Shown here in pieces: positions 1 through 10,925 of a stretch of 64,000 nt of DNA. Both the position numbers and the translations under genes were made by a program. This DNA is from Clusia tigrina. Taxonomy: Eukaryota; Arthropoda; Insecta; Diptera; Clusiidae. The notes beneath the pieces were generated by a model. That model was not told the origin of the DNA. It saw nothing but the letters and a program-made list of their open reading frames with translations, and searched no databases. The stretch lies in NCBI GenBank assembly GCA_920105625.2, contig OV050031.1:221946194-222010193 (forward strand), read 5' to 3'. Each line of letters opens with the position of its first letter. Within the stretch, counting starts at the first letter, position 1.

Positions 1-39
1 TCGTCCTTGTTGTCTTGCGAAAAGTATGTTGACATTGCG

Positions 40-480
40 ACAAAATGCTAAATTACACACAACAACAACAGTGACAACAACAACATCAGCAACAACAATA
101 AAAGCAGCAACAACAACAGCATCAGCAACTACAACAAAACTTTCTAACAAACTATAATAAAAGTTTCGTTGCATTCAACTTCAACTTCAACTTGTAAGTT
201 ACCGATTTTATCTATTGCCAGACAACACACTCCCAGATCCTTGCAGCAACTGCACACAAGAATTATGCCGGAAAATAATGTTGTGTATGCATAACCCTCA
301 CAGCGACAACATCAACAACGAGAACAACAACAACAACAACAACGAGAACAACAACATAAACATCAGCAACAACGACAACACATTTGTTGACACAACACAT
401 TAAACTACAACATCAACAGCAACAACAATAGCAACAATTGCACTAGTCCCTGCCAGATAGATGTGGTGGAGGCCGAAAAA
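40..480. repeat. CAA/CAG-rich low-complexity DNA
   Basis: The stretch is dominated by imperfect CAA, CAG and AAC triplets on the plus strand. A 62-codon open frame at 215-403 ends in an asparagine run produced by the triplets; its first 25 residues match no family I know, so it is not called as a gene. Confidence 0.85.
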
Positions 481-540
481 AACAACAACGACACCACAAT
501 TGCTCGTATGTTGCCATAATTCTCCCTGCTATGAGTTTCG

Positions 541-829
541 TTGAAAAATTGTTACTCATTCGTACGCAATCAGACACGGCGACGAAGTGCACGCACGCAA
601 CACACAAACACTCGCAAACTCACTCACACTCGTACGCTCTCATGCTGTCACACACTCAGTCACTCAGTCGCACGTAATTGCCGCGTAATGCCCGTTACCG
701 CCAACTGCACTCACTCCCATTGCAGCAATGAGCGTGCAGAAAGTGTTGCAACTTGTAACTTTCCTTCAGGTCTCCAGTGCGTTTGCTTTAAATATTTTTG
801 TCATAGTTTTTGCTTGTTGCTACTATTGT
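541..829. other. No gene recognised
   Basis: Moderately GC-rich DNA with many CACT/CTCA strings. An open frame of 96 codons is present, but its composition (Arg, Thr, His, Ser, Cys) follows the simple-sequence bias and shows no domain. Confidence 0.5.
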
Positions 830-888
830 AGTTGTTGTTGCTGTTGTTGTTGTTGTTGTTGTTGTTGTTGCTGCTGCTGCTGTTGATT
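830..888. repeat. (GTT)n microsatellite with GCT interruptions
   Basis: Nearly pure GTT/GCT triplets, the complement of the CAA tract at the window start. Confidence 0.9.
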
Positions 889-1576
889 GTGTCGTGTTGT
901 GTTTTCCTTTGCCACAAAAATACTACTCATAGTTCACTTACGAGTGTGCATGAATGTGTGCCTTCCATGTGACAGTCAGTTGGCGTGTGTTCCCGTATGT
1001 CCGCCAGCCTGCATTTGCCGCTTGTCCGCCTGCCCCCTGCCTGTCTCTCTGCCTGCCTGCCTGCATTTGCCTCTGGGCTCTTTGTGTGTGCCTTATGTGC
1101 ATATAAAAAAACGCATATTACCAAATTGTGCTTACAACTAGTTTAGGTAAAAACATCCGACAATGGCGTCAACGGATTTTCCGTCTACATTATGCGTAAC
1201 TGTTGATGAGGCCAGATAGAGCAGAGAAATTTGCAGCAGGATGTGCCTACACAGTCGGAGTCAACGGAGTCATGGCGGCTTGTTTGTGCAGCAATTAAAA
1301 TTTATTTTAAATGAGGAGCCCATACAATATTACTACGTACATGAACCAAGTAGCCAAGTAGTGTTGAGGAGGATGAGGAAATGGCGTTAAGTGTTCTAAA
1401 CTGTAGATAAGAAATTTGGCAACCTCTCCAACATCAACAGCTGTTTGTACTCAGCAGTTCTTGGTGAAACTTGGCAAACAGTACTGGTAGGGAATTGCCT
1501 TCATTATTATTATTATCATTGGCTCTTCAACCAATATGATCTTTTGTATGAAGCCAATTGTTTCACTATCCATATT
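889..1576. other. No gene recognised
   Basis: Mixed sequence including a CTGCCTGC-rich patch at about 1000-1070. No splice-consistent or domain-bearing frame seen. Confidence 0.5.
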
Positions 1577-1987
1577 GAGGCTCTATAAATTTTGGCAGTT
1601 TAGCAGGGTTCCATGTTCCTAATAGTTGTAGGTGCTATTATCATAGCCTCCATTTGTAGGACATGTTTTTCATTTACCGAGAATGTGCACAGAGATTTCC
1701 GGTTCCTGGTTAGATAATCTGCAGATGTCCGTGGAGGAAATTTGCTTTTTTTTGAGATGATACCTGAAAAGCCAAACTGGACACTCAGGTATCATCTCAA
1801 AAAAATTGCGATTTTCCTCCATGGACATCTGCAGATTATTCAACCAGGAACCGGAAATCTCTGTGCACATCATTTGAGAATGCGCTAGAGTATGCAAAAA
1901 CATGTCCTACAAATGGGGCTACGATAATAGCACCCGAAACTATTAGGAATAAGGAACCCTGATAAACTGCCAAAATCATAGAGCCTC
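1577..1987. repeat. Long inverted repeat (fold-back)
   Basis: Left arm 1577-1767 and right arm 1785-1987 are reverse complements over nearly their full length, with a spacer of about 17 bases. Shared blocks include GAGATGATACCTGA at the centre, AATCTGCAGATGTCC, GATTTCCGGTTCCTGGTT, TTTGTAGGACATGTTTTT and, at the outer ends, GAGGCTCTAT. The arms differ by scattered substitutions and small indels (roughly nine tenths identical by eye). Transcribed, it would form a hairpin of about 190 bp. It could be a fold-back or MITE element, an inverted duplication of a transposon piece, or a hairpin-RNA locus; the sequence does not decide. Confidence 0.85.
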
Positions 1988-1989
1988 AC

Positions 1990-2150
1990 ACAAACAATTT
2001 TGCAGTGAGTATTCGGAGGTTCTCTCCGAAAGTTGCACTTAGTGTTACCCCTCTTTCTATTTGCTTTTGCGTCAGTGCCCACAATCAGGCCCAACCCATT
2101 GAATTCTGCGTACTGAACAAACTCTGTCATTTCCTTTGATGGTGGGGGAA
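1990..2150 (-). pseudogene. Non-LTR retrotransposon endonuclease fragment
   Basis: Read on the minus strand from about 2150, the frame gives PPPSKEMTEF, then FVQYAEFNGLGLIVGTDA. This resembles the apurinic-like endonuclease segment of I/LOA/R1-type elements, where a proline-rich stretch precedes a Y-rich helix and the LIIGxDANAHH motif. Here the asparagine and histidines after GTDA are lost (AKANRKRG follows), so the fragment is dead. It abuts the right arm of the fold-back, which may itself derive from the same element. Confidence 0.55.
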
Positions 2151-2159
2151 GTATAGGTT

Positions 2160-2360
2160 AGGTGGGCTGGGACAATGAGGAGCTTAGCAAGAGGAGCTTT
2201 TTAGATACTTCTCTGTCTGGGACCAACAATCTTTTGGCCTCACGCTGTCCTAAATTACTAGTCCATTAACTGGCAAACTTCTGATCTACCTGTTGCCTCA
2301 GCAATTCTTGGATGTGATATTTTGGTAGTCCACAGAAGGGTTTAGAGCCTATTAGGGGTC
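2160..2360 (-). pseudogene. Possible non-LTR post-RNase H fragment
   Basis: On the minus strand, frames with stops contain KPFCGLPKYHIQELL-like and WTSNLGQREAKRLL-like segments. These recall the GPEPFCG linker and the following helix downstream of RNase H in the intact element at 30333-33248. The match is short and interrupted, so the assignment is weak. Confidence 0.35.
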
Positions 2361-2599
2361 TATTGCTACTTTTTGACTGCCTCCATTATAAAGTTCATAG
2401 CAATTGTGAACGTATTGGAAAGATAATAACATTGTCTTGTAAGATCTTCTATAAAATAAGAGTCAAAACGTCATCATCAGTTATGAATTGTGGGCGTGGC
2501 AGTAAATGCATGCAGCCTATTTGCTTCACGCATACAAATATTGGACTAACAACTAACAACCAATTTATTCATCTGTCATCAACAGGCGCATAGGTTTGG

Positions 2600-3250
2600 G
2601 AGATTTTAGTTGGGATGCCGAAAGTTATTTATATGGAAGGTGGGCGTATACTTTACCTGTTCCACCCTTTTTTCTTTTATTGAGGGAGAAAGCCCCATGT
2701 CAATGTGTAAGACTTCCACCCACTCAAAAATCATTTATTTATCTGATCCACTCCAATTCTGGCTTATGACTATATTCACTCCAAATAGCTAGCATAATTT
2801 TTAGTGGGATCCAAAGAGTGGCATATATGGGAACTAGAGGTATGCTTTGGGTCACCAGATACCTTGGGTAATTTCTGGTGGGGTCCCGAGAGTTGCATAT
2901 ATGGGAGCTAGGCTTATGTCTTGACTCACTTATCTCATTTCTGACATATTGCTTTATAGTGCCATTATGCTTATTCGCAGCAAATTAGTGTTTAGTCCTT
3001 AAGTTACGAATAAGTGTTAATAGTAGGCGTGTTAGTAAGTATATACCGCCCACATTGCGACAAGACTCTAGTAGACCCCAGATTTTTGTCATTATACTAT
3101 CATTAATTTGCCATTGTATCATATTTGTCATGATATCATCAATTGAAACGAAGTCGTGGTCATTTTAAATGAGCTATGGACAGTTGCATATATGGAAGGT
3201 AGGCGTGTCCTTTGTCCGATAGGGTTCATGTAGCTATCTGGATCTAACTC
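2600..3250 (+). repeat. Dispersed repeat, GGGCGTGG-type, plus orientation
   Basis: Four diverged blocks carry the theme 'gttgcatatatgggagg(t)gggcgt' (about 2622-2650, 2818-2850, 2890-2915 and 3180-3210), each preceded by a 'tttagtgggat' or 'atttctggtggggtcc' type lead. The same themes occur in reverse complement in 44390-45300 (for example 'ccacgcccacctcccatat'). The family is dispersed, but I cannot name it. Confidence 0.6.
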
Positions 3251-3545
3251 AAGGTATTGGATATACTTTCGCTCCATTAAGATCTCGCTAAAGTAAAGAA
3301 AAAGTTGGAACAGATGAATACGTAACTTAAAAAAGAACATAATGGACTCTGAAAGTGATTTATAGATATATTTTTAAGGGGGTAGAGGACCACCACTATG
3401 AACAAAATCGCCTGTAGAAGACTATTTTATCCTTTTTAAAGGGAAAGGGTATAAAAAACTTGCATCCTTCTTCACATAAATCACAATTCCATTGAAAATT
3501 ACTCAACCAACAAACACACAAAGTGCCTTTAACCAACTGCAGCCT
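3251..3545. other. No gene recognised
   Basis: AT-rich sequence joining the dispersed repeat to the minisatellite; nothing further seen. Confidence 0.4.
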
Positions 3546-3945
3546 CACCATCTCCTGTACCATCTCCTGTACCATCTCCTGTACCATCTCCTGTACCATC
3601 TCCTGCACCATCTACTGTACCATCGTCTGCACCATCTCCTGTACCATCTCCTGTACCATCTCCTGCACCATCTACTGTACCATCTCCTGCACCATCTCCT
3701 GTACCATCTCCTGCACCGTCTCCTGTACCATCTTCTGCACCATCTCCTGTACCATTTCCTGTACCATCTTCTGTACCGTCTCCTGCAACATCGCCTGCAC
3801 CATTTCCTTTACCGTCTCCTTTACCATCTCCTGTACCATCTCCTGTACCATATCCTGTACCATCTCCTGTGCCGTCTTCAGCACCATCTCCTGTACCATC
3901 TCCGGCTCCATCTCCTGCACCATCTCCTGCACCGTCTCCTAGACA
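3546..3945. repeat. 12-bp minisatellite, about 33 units
   Basis: Unit ACCATCTCCTGT with point variants (CTCCTGCACC, TTCCTGTACC and others). Because 12 is a multiple of three and the unit lacks stops, several frames on both strands stay open and would give periodic peptides (Thr-Ile-Ser-Cys, Tyr-His-Leu-Leu, Gly-Asp-Gly-Ala/Thr, Gln-Glu-Met-Val). I take the frames as by-products. Confidence 0.95.
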
Positions 3946-5429
3946 TGTATAAATTTCCAATTGCTTCTCTTCGTTTGCTTTCTTTAGTTTCCCTCTTGGT
4001 ATCTCAATTCGAATTATTGCTCATTTGTTCACTTCTTTATCCCTGTGTGCGAGTAAATCAAATTACTGTCTACTCCTTCCTTGACCACTTTGACCACTGT
4101 CGCCCCCTTGGAGCTTTTAATAGTTTTCAACATAAATTACGGACAAATGTGAAATGTTTTTCTTGTTTCTCATACCGACGGACTGCTCAAACGTCGCTGC
4201 CCTTCGCTGGCACCGCATACGGACATAAACCACAATTGAAGTGGCCGCAAATTTTCATAACCGAAAATTGCAATTTACTCGTACCGCCTGTCAACGAGAG
4301 TCCTGTGGTCCCCCACCCAATGCAGACGGCGCTTCCGTTTGTTTCGCCGACGTTCCAGCCAAAACACATTTCGTTGGCGGACGGTGGCTGGTTGCTTGGT
4401 GGCTGGTGCCTGGCTAGACAGCGCACGACATGGTCATGTGACACGCCATGGACACTTATGAGCAGACAAACTCACACGGAGAAGTGCAAATTGCGGGCAG
4501 TCCTGCGAACCAACAGAAGCAGCAACCAAACAAAAACAACAACCACAACAACGCCAACGCAATCGTTGTTAACAACAGAAATTTGAAGCTGAATAATAAC
4601 GTACAAAGTGAGCAAATTGCCCGCTGCCATGGCTGCCACGGATGCTGATGAATGTGCATGGCAGCGTTCGAGTGCCCCGGGTGAACTTAAGCATTATTAT
4701 TACTTTTCGTAGGTTTTGGTTGTGTTGTCTGGCGAGTGGTTGGGGGTGGCGTTGGGGTTGGGGGCGCTATCACACACTCCTGACACTGGTTGTCATGTGA
4801 TTTAGCGCGGCATTTGCCAAATTTTTTGAGGAATTTTGCGCCATGCAGGCTATTTTGTCAATCACCGTTGTCGTTGCCATTGTTGGCTCTACCACTCCTG
4901 TTGCTGTGGTTTTGCCGTCGATGGCTGTAGTAATTTGCTACTAAATTGCTAGTCGAGGACTAAAAGGATTATGTGGTGATGTGATTTTTGCTAGAAATGC
5001 GGACTCGATTGCTTGTTATGAATTTTTTTCATGTCTGTCATTTCGAACTGAATGCTCTGCTATCGAGGACTCACACCGCTTAACTGACCACATGCATATA
5101 ATCGGGGGTCGGATGTGCTAAAACAAATCGAAATGGTGAGGTGCAGTTCCAGAGACAAAGCAGGAAGGCATACGAGTAATTCGTATGGAAGTTTTCATTT
5201 TCGATTTTTTGGTTTCATACTCCGAATTGTTGTTATTGTTATTGATTTGATGAAATTAGAGCAACAATTTTTACAAGGGTTTTTTAAGAAGGAGGGGGTT
5301 TGTACTGAGCTCCTTACTAATTCTCTTTCGAAGCGAAACTTTCTGTGTATTTATCTCCGACTTCTTATCAGCTGATCATCAAAAGTCCAGTTGTAAGTTA
5401 TATCTATGTAGTCAAGGCAATGTTGGCTC
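3946..5429. other. No gene recognised; unique-looking intergenic DNA
   Basis: Includes a CAA-rich patch at 4520-4580 and otherwise mixed sequence. A frame running 3492-4586 is open only by extension from the minisatellite. No domain, splice structure or repeat copy seen. Confidence 0.5.
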
Positions 5430-5650
5430 TTTCGTTGAGGAAGAGCAATAATCCAACACAAACCTAATAAGTACGTGTCCAGCGCTGTCCAAAAGGGAAA
5501 AGACTTTCCTGTGTGATTACTCTTTGGACTCCCTGGAAGAAATTCCAAACAAAAAATGGGCTCAATTAACTGCTTCATAAGAAGCTTCCAATGGCTGGAC
5601 TTGTGAAAGAGAACGCAACTTGTGTCTCATGTGGTATCACAAAGTGTCCA
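5430..5650 (+). pseudogene. Non-LTR retrotransposon C-terminal relic
   Basis: The plus strand encodes a STCPALSKREKTFLCDYS-like stretch followed by LEEIPNKK, in frames broken by stops. The CPAL part is the end of the C-terminal Cys/His motif of I/LOA-type elements. The 3' part ('gtatcacaaagtg...tggcctaga') matches the relics at 21848-22120 and 22230-22290, so all three come from one subfamily. Confidence 0.6.
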
Positions 5651-5657
5651 TCCTGGC

Positions 5658-5800
5658 CTAGATTGATTAGATTTATTTAAGGGTGTTATACACTGCGACC
5701 TGAAAGATCTGTTGTGATGCCCCTATTTATTTGAAAGACAAGGATAGTCTCATTTATAAATCTTTTGTCAGGTTAATTTTCGACAGGGACATCCTGCCTA
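5658..5800 (-). repeat. Retroelement 3'-end copy, minus orientation
   Basis: The plus strand reads 'aagggtgttatacactgcg', then 'acctgaaagatctgttgtg', then 'gatagtctcatttataaatc'. The reverse complement matches the last codons (RFIN...) and 3' UTR of the element at 30234-33290, where 'cgcgacctaaaagatctatt' lies just outside the stop codon. Related copies lie at 6363-6480, 15115-15250 and 29390-29590. Confidence 0.7.
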
Positions 5801-5904
5801 AGTGTGCCTTTTCGACGGCTGCTCAACCTAACTACCTACCTAAGTATAGTGCACTGGATTTCTTATGGTCTAAGTGCTATATCTGATAAATTGTTCCAAC
5901 AAAT

Positions 5905-6362
5905 TAGTGATAGCCGCCTTCTGTAGTTTATTGGTAAACATGACGGTCTCATAGTCCTCGGAGCATGGTCTCAAAATGTTTCTTCCATTAAAACCGTGCG
6001 TGAATTCATCAAAGATCAGCCAAAATCTTCACTGAAGTTCATGGTATTGGAATTGAGCTGCACAAAAACAATAATTTATCATATCTGGAACGAACATTTG
6101 GGATATTGAAAAATGTTTGAAAGGGTTTGTGCCGCACAAGTTGAATGATGACTAAAAATTGCACAGAATTGAACATTCGAAAGACATCATCAAGGAGGCC
6201 GAAACATAAAAAAATCCTTCACAACGTTGTGATGAAATGTGTTGTTTTCAATATAACCCAGAAACCAAGCGCCAAAGTGCCGATTTTAAGGCGTCAGACG
6301 AGCCAAAACCCAACTTGTGTATAGCAGCACCTCTGAAGATTTACTGTGACTAACCAGTGATT
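5905..6362 (+). pseudogene. mariner transposase relic (N-terminal half)
   Basis: Shifting plus-strand frames give VNSSKISQNLH- or FIKDQPKSSLKFMVLELS-like DNA-binding (HTH) sequence, CTKTIIYHIWNEHLG, then FVPHKLNDD, LHRIEHSKDIIKEA, and CCFQYNPETKRQSADFKASD. Order and content match the second HTH and the start of the catalytic domain of mariner-family transposases; the DET-type catalytic signature is replaced by unrelated residues (QRCDEMC). Several frameshifts and stops make it non-functional. It is a different lineage from the mariner at 60592-62109. Confidence 0.75.
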
Positions 6363-6480
6363 ATATTCGACTTATTCAAAGGGTGCGATCTGTTGTGATG
6401 CCCCTATTTAGTTCAACGATGAGAATAGTCTCATCTAAACATCTTTCGTCAAGTTTATATCAGACAAAAAGTCATGTCTT
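6363..6480 (-). repeat. Retroelement 3'-end copy, minus orientation
   Basis: Contains 'gatctgttgtgatgcccc' and 'gagaatagtctcatctaaac', matching the copy at 5658-5800 but lacking part of its outer end. It directly follows the mariner relic. Confidence 0.6.
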
Positions 6481-6624
6481 TTGGAGGGATCAAGTTGATG
6501 GAGATCGCGTATGGGAGGGATTAAGCTAATTTTGGGTACATTCCGCAATGACAATTGACATATTGGGTTGTTCAGAGCTGGTATAAAAAAGCCTTTTAAT
6601 AAATTTAATGAGTATCTAATTAGA
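6481..6624. other. Short spacer
   Basis: No feature seen beyond AT-rich sequence that grades into the pentanucleotide array. Confidence 0.4.
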
Positions 6625-6902
6625 TATATATATATATAGTATAGTTTAGTATAGTATAGGAAATTATAGTATAGTATAATATAGTATAGTATAGTATAAA
6701 GTAGTATAGTATAGTATAGTATAATATAGTATAGTATAGTATAGTATAGTAAATTATAGTATAGTATAATATAGTATAGTATAGTATAGTATAGTAAATT
6801 ATAGTATAGTATAATATAGTATAGTATAGTATAATGTAGTATAGTATAGTATAGTATAATATAGTATAGTATAGTATAGTATAGTAAAGTATAGTAGAGT
6901 AC
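6625..6902. repeat. (TATAG)n pentanucleotide array
   Basis: About 55 imperfect copies of TATAG with regular AATTATAG and TAATATAG variants. The complement yields long Tyr/Leu/Ile-rich open frames on the minus strand, which I attribute to the repeat. Confidence 0.95.
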
Positions 6903-7159
6903 CAAAGATTAGAATGAACAGCTGAATCCATTAGAAATAGAATATGCTCCTGTTTATGGACATTCTCAATTTCATCCACAAAGTGAAAAAGATAATGAAA
7001 GAACATGACTTTCAACTACTTCCTTTCCTTAGACAAGGAGCATCAAGGTAGAGAAGGACATTATGACTTAAACTGACTTGCTTAGACATCACCAAACGGA
7101 CGAAATGGTATGGCATCACTAAAAAGTACGGGTATTAAACCAATAGGGTATAGTATATC

Positions 7160-7885
7160 GGACAGTTGTGATCAAGGCTGATCAACTTGCGAGGGACGGC
7201 ACTTGTATGACAAATGTTTAGCAAGCAAATGGGTATACCTCTCCTAACTTGTAAGCTTCTCATAAGGGAGACACTGATTAATTCTACCAATCAAAGATGG
7301 ATATGTGCCACTACCTGCGAAATTGCCAGGCAAACTTGGCCGTGGCTTAATCTACGTCTATCCAAAAATATCATTTGACTTAGAGCGTGTCATAACAGAT
7401 ATATTTGGCCTCATGTGACTCGGTGACTAGTTCCCGCTCTCAGTACAATCTACAATCTACAATCATTAGACTCAATAGACTAAAAATTAGAACTCTGATA
7501 GGAGCACTCACGGGACATTGTCTAATAGGAAATCAGGCAAGAAGAATGGGTGTTTATACGCATGATATCTGTCGCAGGTGCAGGAACGAGGAGGAACTGG
7601 AAATAGTCCAGCATCTCTTCTGTACATGTCCAGCTTTTTCTAGAAATATGGAACGTTTACTAGGATCCCACTTCATAACAAGTATAGATAATCCATACCA
7701 GTCAGGTGAGAACAACCTTCTTCGCTTTATGAAAGGCTCAGGTTGGTTCAAGCTGGCAAGGGAAGCGTAGCCATGCCCCGCACTCGGTGCTCACAACGTA
7801 CCCAACTGATGGTGTGAGTGGCATCTCTGTTTTCTGCGGCTGCCGATGTGATGCGGCTGCCTAACCTACCTAACTACCCCTTGTT
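7160..7885 (+). pseudogene. Non-LTR retrotransposon RNase H tail and C-terminal Cys/His domain
   Basis: From about 7180 the plus strand shows an RNase H end (ADQLARDGTCM-like), then IARQTWPWLNLRLSKN, then after a frameshift an open frame to 7770 with RTLIGALTGHCLIGNQARRMG and CRRCRNEEELEIVQHLFC plus TCPAF. The order matches residues ~815-935 of the element at 30333-33248 but diverges well, so it is another family. The 3' end reads 'cggctgcctaacctacctaa', a tail theme seen (often reversed) near other relics. Decayed by frameshift and stops upstream of the last frame. Confidence 0.8.
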
Positions 7886-9069
7886 TTAGCAGATTATATG
7901 ATGAAATATTATGTCTGAATATTTATACACAAATTTTTTGATGTGGCGTTCTAGTTCCTGAAGGAGAGTGATACATTTAGTTAATCTTCTTAGCAAAATG
8001 GGAAGTTTGTGAGTACTTATTTGGATAACTTGGGAACAATTAAGAAGGTTGTATTCGGATGAGTGTGAACAACTGTCTTGATACGAGTATTTCAAATACA
8101 CTGAGGCTTATTCATATTTATTTACAAAAGGTAATTATAAGCAGAAACACATTGTACACTATTCGATGATATCCAAGGTTGTTGGCATCTTAAATTTAGT
8201 CAGCTTTGAAAACACTTGTGGGATTAACCGCACAGAAGCTCATCTACTGGAGCCCCATGCCTGTGTGGAATTCTATAGAAGAATGTTCTGACTCAGCTGC
8301 CGAACACCTTCACCTGCTTTTGCGGACACACTCACTCACATAGGCGAGTATATACTCGTGTATATATACGTAAATAAATAATTGTTAAATATGCCCTCAA
8401 CGCAAACACTTCAAACACTTTTATTACATACAAATAATACTTTAATTGTGCAAATGCGGCTCGCTGGGGGCAAATTGCACGTTGTCTACAATTTATTTAA
8501 ATACCTTAATTTACAAGCATTTTAAGTTGATTAACTTGGCTCAAAGCTCCGCTTTGCTGGATGGAAGTGCGCGTGGGCGCTCCACACTCACCACACAACC
8601 ACCGCCAGCCATCACATGCCACAACCATTCGGGCTGCTGTGGCACTGTTGCCGTATTTTTCTCATATTTTGTTTTGATTTTTTGCCAGTACGCGCCCGCC
8701 CTCCGCCCCATTAACTACTCTGCACGAGTCAGATTCGAATGGCGCGGGTGTGTGACTGCCGCGCAGTTTGGCAACAATCATTGTTGTGATTTATTGTAAT
8801 ATCGCCAACTTACATGCTTGTAAATCGATTTGCATAAAACGCAACAGCCAAAGGAGCATGAATTAAAAGTGCACTTTTATCCGGGCTGTGCAATTTACTG
8901 ATTTTAATTAAAAGGAGCAGTTTTTGAGAGAATGATCTTTTAAAATTCATAATTTTTTAAAGCAAATAAATTGAACTTCGGCGTTATTTAGGACGGATGT
9001 GTGCGACTTGGTTAAAACTAAACTAAATTAACTTAATGTCGATAAAGCGGTGACACTTGATGATAAACA
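7886..9069. other. No gene recognised
   Basis: Unique-looking AT-rich DNA; a more GC-balanced part at 8540-8780 holds a 117-codon open frame with no recognisable domain. Confidence 0.5.
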
Positions 9070-9074
9070 CGCAC

Positions 9075-9215
9075 TGTGCTTTACCGATATCTGACACAAA
9101 TTTGGGGGAGTTGTTGATAAAACAGTGCACCGCTTGGCACAAATTTCAAGGAATTGCTGATAAAGCAGTGCACCACAATGCTTGACACAAATTTGAAGGA
9201 ATTGTGGTCCTGTCG
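9075..9215. repeat. Short tandem repeat, about 50 bp x 3
   Basis: Three diverged copies of 'gataaagcagtgcaccac' plus 'ttgacacaaatttgaagg' and 'gaattgctg'. Confidence 0.7.
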
Positions 9216-9559
9216 GTAAAACACTGAAGTCTTTTTTACCAATTTTTCCAATAAGAGAGTGCCTAATTTTAGTTTAGTTTACTAGGACGCAGGCATTTAG
9301 ACCCCTAAACTGTTGGTTGACTTTTGTTTATTCTGTTTATTTTTTTGCTCTTTATATTTATATAAAACTTTTTCATGTTAATTTGCTATTTAAATGTTTT
9401 TTTAACTCAATTGGTTTATTCCTTAAAAATTGAGTGCAATACGAACTGAGCTTTTCACGCTTTATGAGTGGATATTCTGTGGCATATGTTTGGCTTGGCT
9501 TGTTTTTAGTCTACGATTGCTATTTTAGAGAATTTGCACGTTACATGATGGGTAGAAAA
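9216..9559. other. No gene recognised
   Basis: AT-rich; nothing supported. Confidence 0.4.
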
Positions 9560-10025
9560 CAAGCAGGAGATGGTTTCTGTCAAGTGAAAGTAGTTTGCTG
9601 TAGTCTTGGATCTTGTCTAATCATATAGCTAAGCTAGATTTGGCTGGTATACTTAGAATATATCATATATTTCTTAAGAGTGTTTTGCTGAATTAATCCA
9701 TTACATATCACAAGGAAGAAAATACATATTCAGTCTCTTACTCACTAACAGTTATATCTCTCACTGTAGCTTAGATCTCACTCACAGTTATAACTGTCAC
9801 TTTAACTTATAACTCACTCATAGTCAAACCTCTCGCTTTAACTTATGTCTCAGTCACAGTTTTATCTATCTCTCTAAGTTATAAATCACTCACTGTCATA
9901 AATCTCACTCTAACTTATGTTTCACTCATAGGTATATCTCACAATCTAACTTATATCTCACTTACAAATATAACTCTCACTCACAGTGACAACTCTCACT
10001 GTAGAGAGTTATTGTAAGAGAGTTA
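9560..10025. repeat. 36-bp tandem array A with conserved left flank
   Basis: From about 9730 a degenerate 36-bp unit (two 18-bp halves: 'ctcactcacagttataac' and 'tctcactctaacttat') repeats about eight times. The left flank 9580-9720 ('tcttggatcttgtcta', 'tatcacaaggaagaaaata') recurs at 12365-12495 beside array B, so flank and array were copied as one module. At 9995-10020 the motif turns round ('gtagagagttattgtaag'). Confidence 0.85.
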
Positions 10026-10649
10026 TTTTAGGGGCCCAAGAAATGCATTTTCTGAGCATTTTATAGGGAAGAAAAGTTTGTATGTGAGTAGCTCTGAGCA
10101 AAACGAACAATTAATCAGGATGGTAAGAAATATTGTTGTTTATTGAATCTTCTTTTTACATTTTATAAATTTTTTTATTGATATGGTGCAATGAAAAGAG
10201 CTCAAGGGTCGCAAATTATCGCGACCTGGGGACACCTTCTTCAGATTAGGGATAAACCCTTCATCATAGGTCGCGCGAATGCTTTGATCCAGTTATATTG
10301 GCGATACCACTCTTATTCAAAAGTCGAAGTTTAAATAACGAGTATATACTCCCCTCATTTCAACATCATTGCTGGCATGATTCATCCAACTTGTTGATGG
10401 TTTGTTTGTTCATATTCTTTTCCACATGTTATCATCTAGTTTTGTTGTGATTATGGGTATTCTAATCATGTCATTATACTCCACTTCTACTGATTTTAGG
10501 GAAACTTTTATTATGAATCATTGCAATTTTGTTTCTCGGTTACTCTCAGAAATCACACAAAACCCGTCAGTAACCGCAAAGATGCTGCATCAAGAATCGT
10601 AATTTAATTTCTTCCTTTTCACTTTTTTCGTACTGTTTTATATAAGAAC
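10026..10649. other. No gene recognised
   Basis: AT-rich; a 66-codon frame at 10402-10602 has no domain. Confidence 0.4.
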
Positions 10650-10925
10650 ATATCTTAGTCATCTCTCTCTCTGAAGAAGATGCAATACTCCATTGAACTG
10701 ACGGTTAATAAGACTATTGATATTTCAGCGCCTTCTTCCAGAGCATTTCTTAGTCGTCTCTCTGGGCAAAGTGCATTAGTCCCTTCATATAAGCGGTAAT
10801 AAGACTGTCGATATTTCAGTGCCCTTCCCCAAAGCATTTCTTAGACATCTCTCTCTGGGCATTGTGCAAGAATCCATTGAACTGATGGTTAATAAGACTA
10901 TTGATATTTCAGCGTCCTGCCTCAG
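10650..10925. repeat. Tandem repeat, about 93 bp x 3
   Basis: Copies start near 10654, 10749 and 10841 with 'cttagtcatctctct' and share 'ggttaataagactattgata' and 'tttcagcgcc'. No coding potential seen. Confidence 0.85.

Noticed and set aside
215..403. 62-codon Asn-rich frame as a small gene
   Set aside because: Asn run mirrors AAC triplets; no domain, no promoter or splice evidence.
1885..2130. 81-codon frame as a host gene
   Set aside because: Its first part matches a LINE endonuclease and its second part lies in the fold-back arm.
3492..4586. 364-codon open frame and overlapping long frames on both strands
   Set aside because: The frame is held open by the 12-bp minisatellite; the part after it has no domain, and three other frames over the same DNA are equally open.
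6435..7015. Tyr/Leu/Ile-rich minus-strand frames of 131-156 codons
   Set aside because: They are translations of the (TATAG)n array.
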